The translations under genes and the position numbers were made by a program. A stretch of DNA of 7,362 bases from Candidatus Krumholzibacteriia bacterium (GTDB taxonomy: Bacteria > Krumholzibacteriota > Krumholzibacteriia > LZORAL124-64-63), in contig JAOZJV010000082.1 of the NCBI GenBank assembly GCA_029935695.1, positions 1-7,362 on the forward strand, written 5' to 3'. The notes under the pieces are model-generated. The model did not search any database. It had not been told where the DNA came from and worked only from the letters and a program-made list of their open reading frames with translations. Below, one piece after another: positions 1 to 6,313 of this stretch; within the stretch, counting starts at the first letter, position 1; each line of letters begins with the position of its first letter.

Positions 1-2
1 TA

Positions 3-323
3 AACGCACCAGAGCCGGGATTTCGTGGAAATTCCGGAATTGTGCGTGGTGAGGAATCCACTGCGAAACAGTATTTTTGCGTCTGGGAAGAAGGCTTTTT
101 ACAGGTGACCTGGCCGGAAATGTCTGAAGCCGATCAAATAAAAATTATGCTTTTTGATGGGGAAATGACTGAGTTGAAAATCTTGGCAGCCCCAATGGCC
201 GGATCTCTCCAAATTCCTCATTCACCTTTGATGAAGCAGACCGTCTACGGGCAGATTATCTACTTTGCGAAAGGTGATGTTCTTCAGCGCGGGCCTATTT
301 TTTCAATTCCTCCAGTACGATGA
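3..323 (+). CDS. Partial gene (5' end outside window): C-terminal Fn3/Ig-like beta-sandwich, function unknown
   Basis: The reading frame is open from the first full codon at position 3 to a TGA at 321-323, giving 106 residues of a protein that starts upstream of the window. A GTG at 42 could be read as a start, but the frame is open before it and no ribosome binding site precedes it. I do not recognise a named family. The pattern of alternating strands (LQVTWPE, IKIMLFDG, SLQIPHSPL, VYGQIIYFAKGD, GPIFSIP) resembles the Fn3/Ig-like modules at the C-terminus of envelope proteins. In related gene neighbourhoods a membrane or anti-sigma-like protein often lies between an ECF sigma gene and a TPR-CHAT gene. 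That is background knowledge and cannot be confirmed here because the upstream part is missing. The stop codon overlaps the ATG of the CHAT gene (ATGA), so the two are very probably translated together. Confidence 0.7.
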   Translation, partial: NAPEPGFRGNSGIVRGEESTAKQYFCVWEEGFLQVTWPEMSEADQIKIMLFDGEMTELKILAAPMAGSLQIPHSPLMKQTVYGQIIYFAKGDVLQRGPIFSIPPVR

Positions 324-3082
324 TGGCCGTTGTCGTTCTGGCAATGTCTTTGCTCCCCATCATTATTCCACACCTCTGTCTGGCTGATTTCCCACCGGCC
401 CAAAGAGCAGTTCTGGATTCACTGACCATCTGGCACAGCCAGAGCAGACCTGATCTGGTGGACAGTTTGGCCACAATAGAAATTCCAGCAGCCAGAGCTG
501 AAAACGACACCACCTACCTGCTTGAACTTCTGCGCCACAGCGGTTGCACCCGCGCGGCTTTTGGTCTGGCAAAACAGGCTGAGCCCGACCTGCGTGAAGT
601 TTGCCGGCTGGCCGCTGTCACCAGAGATACAACCACCTGGCTGCAGGGATTGCGCTGGCTGAGTGTGGCTGTTGGCAGGCAGGGGCGATCCACTGAAGCC
701 GTGGAATATTACCATGAGTTGGGCCGCCTGGCCCGGTCGTGTGGCGACTCCCTTCAAATTGGTTGGTCAGAGTTGGGTCTGGCCTATGATCATTATCTGA
801 ACGGGCGTTCGGAAATGGCCATCGACGGCTATGGTCTGGCCGCAGGAATTCTGGAACGGGCCCAAGTGATGAGAGGTGCTTTGTGGGCCTTTAATGGCCA
901 GGGCATGGCTTTGCGTCAGGAGGGACGGTTTTCCGAAGCTGCCCGGTGCTTCCAGCGCTCCCTGGAATTGGCCATTGCCCAGGGAGACAAGCTCAGCGAA
1001 GCCATGGCGCTGAACTATCTTGGCCGCCTGGAAATACTGATGGGAGACCCAGACATTGCCATTGGCCGTTTCGAACGGGCTGCCACCATCCACCAGGAAT
1101 ATCAACACCATCGGGAAGGGTTGTTGCCCTTGCTGGATATTGCCCAGGCCAGGACCATGCAGGGTCGTTTCGACGAGGCCGCCGAAGACCTGGAATTCAT
1201 CATCGATCAGGCTGTTCGGTTTGGCCTGATGGACATGGAATTACTGGCGGTGCAACAGTTGGCCGATATCCACCTTGCCCGAAATCGGCCGGGCCTGGCG
1301 GTGGAACTGTGCAAGCGAGCCATGGCCGCCAAAGATCAGCCTTCAGCCATGGCGCGCACCGAGATTAGCTTGCGATTAGCTCGGGCTTTGGCGGCGCAAG
1401 GTCATCTGCAGGAGGCGTTGGCCCATCTTGAGCCCGTTTCCGGAACGGCGTCTGCGGCAACCACACTGCAGTTAAGAGTCAGTCGGCAAAGGACGCAATA
1501 TCTGCTGGCCCTGAATCAATTTGACGAGGCTCTTGATTGTGCCCAATCCGGAGTGCAGCAGGCCCGCGCCGCTGGTAGCGATCTTCTGTTGCTGCCATTG
1601 CAAACTTTGGCTGCCAGGGCATGGTTTGCCAAAAGTGAGCAGGACTCGGCCCTGGCCGCAATTAATCGTGGGGTCAACCAGTGGGAGCGGGTGAGGGCGC
1701 AACCTGCAGATCCTCGATGGCGTGAGTTGCGCAGTGAAACCGCAGCCGGGCTTTTCACCCAGGGGGCAGTGATTGCGCTGGCCGGAAAAAAGGGACCCAG
1801 GGGTGCCTTCGATCTGATTCAACGCTACAAGGCCAGAACACTTGTTGAGAGGATGCAGGTGCCGGGTCAAAACCTGGAAACCGCATTTCAACGGATTTCT
1901 CTTTTGGAACTTCAAACCAGAATACTCCAACCTGGTATGGTTTACTGGGAGGTGGTTTCCGATGAAGAGTCTTCCGTGTTCATTCTGGTGACAAATGACC
2001 AGGTCCTGGGACATGTGATGACAGAGAGAGACCGTTCTTCCACCATCATGCGAAGACTCAGCGACGTGCTGACCAGCACAGCCGTTATGGAACCAGCGCC
2101 AGCCCAGGTGCTGGCTGCCTCTTTGTTCGATAATTTGCCCGCTGATTTTAGGGCGGTATTGGCAGGGGCGCAAAGGCTGGTTTGGAGCCCTGATGGATTA
2201 TGGCATGGTTTGCCTTTGGCCCTGCTGCAGATTCCTGTGGGGGAGGGCCTGCTGCATTCAGAGTGCGAAGTGTCCAGAATTCCGTGTGCTTCTCTTCTCA
2301 ATCCACCCAATCAGCCTGATAGCGAGACGAATTTCAGTTCTGAAATACTTATTCTTGAGGGGTCATTCTTTGAGGGGGAGCTGCATTTTCCAGGAGTAAT
2401 TCAGGAGGTGGACTGGCTCAGGGATCGATTCAAAAATGCACGGATAGGTTTGGTGCCGCCGGACCGGGCTGAGGGAGATTCAGGTTGGCATACGAAGGGC
2501 CTCATTCACGTAGCGGCCCATACTCGGGTGGATGATCAGCAGCCCTGGAATACGAGTATTTTTCTGGGCTCCCAAGGCACAAACCCAGTGAAGGCGGCCC
2601 AGGTGGCAAACATGAATCTTGAGGCCGGACTGACCGTTTTGGCCAGCTGCCGCACAGTCGGTTCCCGCACCATTGCAGGGGAAGGATTGCTGGGTTTGAC
2701 ATCGGCCTTTCTGATTTCGGGAGTGCCTTCGGTGGTGGCGACACTCTGGCCGGTTGATGACAGTGCCACTGCGGTCTTCATTGCCCGGTTTTACAATCAT
2801 CTGGCAGATGGGTTTGAGGTTTCTACTGCTCTTCGTTTGGCCCAAAACGAGTGTCGCAGTGATCCAGCCATGAAATCGGCCCGCCATTGGGCAGGGTTTG
2901 TGGTGGTGGGTGATGGTTCCCTGCGGGTTCCCCTTGAAACCGGATTTCTCTATTGGCCGGTTGGGGTTGCGCTAATATTTTTGGCAACTGGATTTGTTTG
3001 GCTCGGCCGGCGTTTGTCTCGAAATAAAGTGAATGATTATATTGTCCCTCAGAAAACCGAGAAACTACATCATATCCTGTAA
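320..3082 (+). CDS. Exported TPR-repeat CHAT domain protein (caspase-like peptidase fold) with C-terminal membrane anchor
   Basis: The 920-residue protein starts at ATG 320, which overlaps the upstream TGA; a second ATG at 323 is equally possible. There is no Shine-Dalgarno, so translational coupling is likely. Residues 1-22 form a hydrophobic signal-peptide-like segment with possible cleavage after LCLA. Residues about 100-460 are helical TPR-like repeats with typical motifs such as EGRFSEAARCFQRSLELA (201-218) and QGRFDEAAEDLE (281-292), roughly eight or nine units. Residues about 600-868 are a CHAT domain. The catalytic His is probably His734 in HVAAH, and the Cys is Cys777 in LASCRTVG. 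The downstream family motifs GEGLLGLTSAFLISG and LWPVDD are also present. CHAT proteins are clan CD peptidase relatives such as separase and the Craspase protease; no substrate is evident here. A membrane segment at about 876-895 is followed by RRLSR, so the TPR and CHAT parts are predicted to face the periplasm. The 3' end overlaps the convergent ClC gene by 18 bp. Confidence 0.93.
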   Translation: MMAVVVLAMSLLPIIIPHLCLADFPPAQRAVLDSLTIWHSQSRPDLVDSLATIEIPAARAENDTTYLLELLRHSGCTRAAFGLAKQAEPDLREVCRLAAVTRDTTTWLQGLRWLSVAVGRQGRSTEAVEYYHELGRLARSCGDSLQIGWSELGLAYDHYLNGRSEMAIDGYGLAAGILERAQVMRGALWAFNGQGMALRQEGRFSEAARCFQRSLELAIAQGDKLSEAMALNYLGRLEILMGDPDIAIGRFERAATIHQEYQHHREGLLPLLDIAQARTMQGRFDEAAEDLEFIIDQAVRFGLMDMELLAVQQLADIHLARNRPGLAVELCKRAMAAKDQPSAMARTEISLRLARALAAQGHLQEALAHLEPVSGTASAATTLQLRVSRQRTQYLLALNQFDEALDCAQSGVQQARAAGSDLLLLPLQTLAARAWFAKSEQDSALAAINRGVNQWERVRAQPADPRWRELRSETAAGLFTQGAVIALAGKKGPRGAFDLIQRYKARTLVERMQVPGQNLETAFQRISLLELQTRILQPGMVYWEVVSDEESSVFILVTNDQVLGHVMTERDRSSTIMRRLSDVLTSTAVMEPAPAQVLAASLFDNLPADFRAVLAGAQRLVWSPDGLWHGLPLALLQIPVGEGLLHSECEVSRIPCASLLNPPNQPDSETNFSSEILILEGSFFEGELHFPGVIQEVDWLRDRFKNARIGLVPPDRAEGDSGWHTKGLIHVAAHTRVDDQQPWNTSIFLGSQGTNPVKAAQVANMNLEAGLTVLASCRTVGSRTIAGEGLLGLTSAFLISGVPSVVATLWPVDDSATAVFIARFYNHLADGFEVSTALRLAQNECRSDPAMKSARHWAGFVVVGDGSLRVPLETGFLYWPVGVALIFLATGFVWLGRRLSRNKVNDYIVPQKTEKLHHIL

Positions 3083-5110
3083 TTGGATCAACTTTCCGGG
3101 ATTACCCATCACCAGCAGAATGTCATCACTTTCAAAAATGTAAGAAGCATCGGGCACGGTGCTGCTGATCTGTGAATCAATGGCTTTCTGCCGTTTCACC
3201 AGAAGAAGAGTAACTCCAAAGCGATTTCGGAGATCCAGATCTCCGCAGCTCCTGCCAATAAACATGGCCGGAACTTCAATTTCGGCCAGACTGAGGCCGG
3301 AAATACCAGGCATGGGCGTGAAACCTTTGGCGTTTTCCATGGACGTGGCCATGCTGCTGGCCATTTCCCGTTTGAACATTTCGGTGTTGTATTGCTGGAT
3401 AACATCTTTGGCAAGAATTGATCCCACCAGGGAGCCATCCTCCACCACCGGCACTTCGTATTGATACCTGTCCAGTTGGCGGATTACATGGTCCAACCCA
3501 TCGTTCGGATGCACCGTGGGAAATCCTTCGGTGTGCATAAGGTCAAATGCGATGACTGCGTGCTGAAATTCACCCGACTCACCGATGAAAGGCCGCATAT
3601 CATCAAAATGCACCACACCCTGCAGACGATCTTCTGAATCCACCACAAAAATAGAATTATAACGATTGTCCAAAAACAGAGTCAGCAGCTCCACAAGGGT
3701 GGTATGGGAATTAACTTTGCCTTCGGCAGCAGTCATTACTGATTTCACCTGCAGATGGCTCAGTACATTAAGCGTGCGGCCATTGAACAGGTCCAGCCCC
3801 CGGCGCAGAAGTTTCATGGTATAGATCGAAGCTTTGTTCAAACGGGCGGCCAGCATGGTGGCAATCACGCATGAAATCATCAGCGGAAGAATAATTTTGT
3901 AATCGTTGGTCAGCTCAAAAATGATCATGAAAGCCGTCAGCGGAGCGTGAGTTGTGGCGGCAACAACAGCACCGGCTCCCACCAGAGCATAGGCTCCCGG
4001 CGTAGCGGTTCCCTGGGGCCAGACGGAATGGGCCACAGTGCCCAAAGCACCCCCGGACATGGCTCCGATCATGAGCGATGGAGCAAAAATACCACCGGAG
4101 CCACCAGAACCGATGGTGATGGCCACGGCAAAAATTTTTACAACCGCCAGAATCAGGAAAGTCTGCAGCAGGAGATCCTCATGGAAAGCCATTTCAATGG
4201 CCTCGTACCCTACTCCCATGATTTCGGGAAAACGCAAAGCCATGAGACCAATAATGGCTCCACCGAGAACAGCCTGCACCACACTGGGAATGCGTTTGAG
4301 CGGGCCTTCGAAGAAATCTTCACTGAAGTATAGGATTTTCACAAATAGCAGAGCGACAAAGCCGGACACAATCCCAAGAACTCCGTAAATCAATAGTTCC
4401 CAGGAGCTTGCCAGCGAGTATGTAGGGATTACAAAAGCAGGGATATCGCCGAAATAATGATGACTGATAACTGTGGCTGCCACCGAAGAAATGACAATGG
4501 GAGTCAACTGGGACGGTGCGAAATTTCCCAGAATTACTTCTGCAGCAAACAGAACCCCGGCAATAGGCGCGTTGAAAGTGGCGGCAATACCCGCGGCAGC
4601 TCCGCAACCAACGAGAGTCCGCAACCGCCTTTCGCCCAGATTCATCAACTGGCCGATGGCCGAACCAAGAGCGGAGCCGATCTGAACGATGGGCCCTTCC
4701 CGACCAACAGAACCACCAGTTCCAATACAGATACCGGAAGCTACCAGTTTGGCCACAACGACTCGGGCTCTGATCCTGCCCCCACGCAGCATGACTGCTT
4801 CCATCACCTCGGGGACACCGTGCCCTTTAGCTTCTTTGGCGAAAAAATGAGTAATAAGACCGACCAGCAGACCACCGACTGCAGGAATAAGGACAATTTG
4901 CCAGGTGTCATGCGCGCGGATGCCATCGAGAGTGAATGCGGGCATCTGCCAGGCCTGAACCTGAACAAACTCTATAAATTTGCGAAACCCAACAGCACAC
5001 AGACCACCGAGCAGTCCCACCAGAATGGCCAGAAGTACCATAACTGAATGGTAGGACTGCAGAAAACGAAACCGAAGCTGGCGCATATCGAAGAAACGAT
5101 TGATCATCAT
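3065..5110 (-). CDS. ClC-family chloride channel/antiporter with two CBS domains and a C-terminal TrkA_C (RCK_C)-like domain
   Basis: This is an inner-membrane anion channel or transporter of the voltage-gated chloride channel family. I chose ATG 5108-5110 (681 residues) because AGGA lies 8 nt upstream. The frame continues to a TTG at 5341, but that extension has no family similarity and would run into the divergent DUF2270 gene. The ClC core spans residues about 20-435. Its anion-site motifs are GHGVP (96-100), GREGP (136-140, gating Glu138), GSGGSGGIFAP (334-344) and the Tyr430 region (SIYT). CBS domain 1 covers about 455-510 and CBS domain 2 about 520-575. Residues about 605-681 (AEIEVPAMFIGRSCGDLDL, SDDILLVMGNPGKL) match the TrkA_C/RCK_C pattern of potassium-transport regulators. 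The inner proton glutamate of CLC-ec1 (E203) aligns with Val192 here, as in ClC channels. The Ser of GSGIP is His97. The tail domains suggest control by a nucleotide or another cytoplasmic ligand. Confidence 0.93.
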   Translation of the reverse strand: MMINRFFDMRQLRFRFLQSYHSVMVLLAILVGLLGGLCAVGFRKFIEFVQVQAWQMPAFTLDGIRAHDTWQIVLIPAVGGLLVGLITHFFAKEAKGHGVPEVMEAVMLRGGRIRARVVVAKLVASGICIGTGGSVGREGPIVQIGSALGSAIGQLMNLGERRLRTLVGCGAAAGIAATFNAPIAGVLFAAEVILGNFAPSQLTPIVISSVAATVISHHYFGDIPAFVIPTYSLASSWELLIYGVLGIVSGFVALLFVKILYFSEDFFEGPLKRIPSVVQAVLGGAIIGLMALRFPEIMGVGYEAIEMAFHEDLLLQTFLILAVVKIFAVAITIGSGGSGGIFAPSLMIGAMSGGALGTVAHSVWPQGTATPGAYALVGAGAVVAATTHAPLTAFMIIFELTNDYKIILPLMISCVIATMLAARLNKASIYTMKLLRRGLDLFNGRTLNVLSHLQVKSVMTAAEGKVNSHTTLVELLTLFLDNRYNSIFVVDSEDRLQGVVHFDDMRPFIGESGEFQHAVIAFDLMHTEGFPTVHPNDGLDHVIRQLDRYQYEVPVVEDGSLVGSILAKDVIQQYNTEMFKREMASSMATSMENAKGFTPMPGISGLSLAEIEVPAMFIGRSCGDLDLRNRFGVTLLLVKRQKAIDSQISSTVPDASYIFESDDILLVMGNPGKLIQLQDMM

Positions 5111-5317
5111 GGCGGTAGTCCTGTAATCGGTGAAAATGACCGGCATCAAAAGAGAAAGGAGATAAAAGCAAAACAACTTTCCTGCTGGCCCCCAACAATA
5201 GGTTCCAGTCCTTCGCCCCACAAACCGAAACATGAATGCTGGTTTTAATAACAATGATGATTTAATCTTTACCGAGGAAGGTTTTGTTTCTCCTGGATCC
5301 AAGAAAGTTGATGAAGA
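5111..5317. promoter_or_regulatory. Divergent intergenic region between the ClC and DUF2270 genes
   Basis: This 207-bp gap must hold the start signals for two genes transcribed away from each other. The most AT-rich part is about 5243-5268 (TTTTAATAAC, GATTTAATC), which is where promoter -10 elements would be expected. I could not find a pair of -35 and -10 hexamers with correct spacing on either strand that I would defend. No inverted repeat strong enough to call an operator was seen. The role as a shared control region is inferred from gene orientation only. Confidence 0.4.
5119..5122 (-). promoter_or_regulatory. Ribosome binding site that decides the ClC start
   Basis: On the minus strand AGGA (plus-strand TCCT) sits 8 nt before the ATG at 5108-5110, within CAGGACTACCGCCATG. 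Other in-frame start candidates further upstream (codons ending at 5146 and 5233, and the TTG at 5341) have no purine-rich site in front of them. The adjacent ATG at 5105-5107 would also be served by this site at 11 nt. Confidence 0.55.
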
Positions 5318-6052
5318 ATGTCTTCTCCAAACAACGAACAAAATATCAGGGAATTCAATCCGCCCAAATTAGAACCACCGGATTTTGAAAACTCCCCCCT
5401 GGCCAGAAGTGAATACATTACGGCACTTGCGCACTTCTACCGTGCAGAAATGTACCGCTCCATGGTTTGGCGAACGCGCTTGGATACGTCAACAAACTGG
5501 GCAATTATTTCTACTCTGGCCATCCTGACCTCCAGTCTGAACAATCCGTCTTACGCTACGGAAGCCCTCCTGCTGGGTATGTTCGTCAATGTAATATTTC
5601 TGATTATTGAAGCCCGACGTTTCAGGTTTTTTGACGTCTGGCGGGCTCGGGTCAGAATGATGGAAGAAAATTTCTATGGTGGAATTCTGCGCCGTGATCA
5701 AACCTGTATCCATAAGGAGTGGGGCGGTCAGGTTGCCGATGATCTGTTGTGTCCCCGGTTTCATCTGACCAGGATTCAGGCTTTCAGGGCCCGCCTCATG
5801 CGAAATTTTCGCTTCATTTTTGCCCTGTTTCTGATCGCCTGGATTGGTCACCGCCTGACACCGAGCACTCCGGATAAATTTCTCTCCGGGCTCCATGCTT
5901 TTCCGCATTGGGTGCCTGATTTGCTGGTTGGTATCCTTTATACCGCATTGATGTTAATCGCAATTTTCACACCGAAGGCACCGTCTCCGGAAGAGGCTTA
6001 CTGGCCACATCCGGATCACCCGGGTGAAGATATTTCCAGTCTTGATGTATAA
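5318..6052 (+). CDS. DUF2270 family integral membrane protein
   Basis: The 244-residue protein is recognised as DUF2270, a family of predicted integral membrane proteins of unknown function. The hallmark region is at about 36-66: ALAHFYRAEMYRSMVWRTRL followed by DTSTNWAI, resembling the family pattern of HxYRxE, WRxRLD and TNWA. A second conserved block lies at 97-118 (IEARRFRFFDVWRARVRMMEEN). Four membrane segments are visible at about 60-74, 82-97, 164-178 and 199-217. They are separated by a charged loop (100-163), so both ends probably face the same side. The N-terminal 30 residues are polar and proline-rich. The start is ATG 5318; the upstream AAGAAAG at 5301-5307 is a weak, slightly distant ribosome site. 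The gene is divergent from the ClC gene. No catalytic motif is apparent and I assign no function. Confidence 0.85.
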   Translation: MSSPNNEQNIREFNPPKLEPPDFENSPLARSEYITALAHFYRAEMYRSMVWRTRLDTSTNWAIISTLAILTSSLNNPSYATEALLLGMFVNVIFLIIEARRFRFFDVWRARVRMMEENFYGGILRRDQTCIHKEWGGQVADDLLCPRFHLTRIQAFRARLMRNFRFIFALFLIAWIGHRLTPSTPDKFLSGLHAFPHWVPDLLVGILYTALMLIAIFTPKAPSPEEAYWPHPDHPGEDISSLDV

Positions 6053-6227
6053 AGTGAAAGCGCCCCATGCAATGGTGAGGATGGAAGAGTGCTGGAATGT
6101 TTGGAACTTGTGCCCAGAATGGTGTTTGCAGATACCACTGTACCTCATTATTGCCATCGCTTCAATTCAATCCATCGGTGACTCTTGCCATCAACAGAAG
6201 AACCTGTCAATTTCATCCATCCACTCC

Positions 6228-6256
6228 TTCACACGATGCACACAAAATGCTATCCT
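6228..6256 (+). promoter_or_regulatory. Sigma70-like promoter for the DUF3857/transglutaminase gene
   Basis: TTCACA at 6228-6233 matches the -35 consensus in five of six bases. It is separated by exactly 17 bp from TATCCT at 6251-6256, which has the conserved T, A and final T of a -10 box. TGC directly before the -10 gives an extended -10 element. Transcription would begin near 6263, leaving a leader of about 50 nt before the TTG start at 6314. The 261-bp stretch 6053-6313 otherwise shows no gene or convincing terminator. Confidence 0.5.
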
Positions 6257-6302
6257 CCTTTTCTCTTGGGGCCATATGCCCATGTCTACTCTCTAACCTT
6301 CC

Positions 6303-6309
6303 GGGGTGA
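6303..6309 (+). promoter_or_regulatory. Ribosome binding site supporting a TTG start
   Basis: GGGGTGA, followed by CATC and then TTG at 6314, closely follows the GGAGGTGATC form of the Shine-Dalgarno sequence. The G run lies 7 nt from the start codon. The alternative in-frame ATG at 6236 has only pyrimidine-rich sequence before it. Confidence 0.6.
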
Positions 6310-6313
6310 CATC

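Noticed and set aside
320..400. Lipoprotein signal at the N-terminus of the CHAT protein (Cys20)
   Set aside because: The residues before Cys20 (IPHL) do not fit the lipobox, which wants a small residue at -1; a type I signal peptide cut after Ala22 or an uncleaved anchor is more plausible.
1472..2173. Minus-strand open frame of 233 codons within the CHAT gene
   Set aside because: It opposes the TPR/CHAT coding frame, has no family features and no ribosome site; the + strand frame explains the conservation pattern.
4457..5047. Long open frame on the + strand (196 codons) inside the ClC gene
   Set aside because: It is antisense to conserved ClC core sequence, its composition is low-complexity and rich in Asn/Thr/Gln/Gly, and it has no recognisable domain. 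It is a shadow of the ClC reading frame.
6065..6075. CCAT-GCA-ATGG inverted repeat just after the DUF2270 stop, as a terminator
   Set aside because: The stem is only four base pairs and there is no T-run after it; too weak to call.
6269..6282. Palindrome-like GGGCCATATGCCC upstream of the TTG start, as an operator
   Set aside because: The symmetry is broken by a C-C mismatch beside the CATATG core and only short arms pair; expected by chance.
6024..6296. Possible small GTG-started gene after DUF2270
   Set aside because: It overlaps the DUF2270 end, lacks a well-placed ribosome site, runs through the predicted promoter at 6228-6256, and shows no domain.
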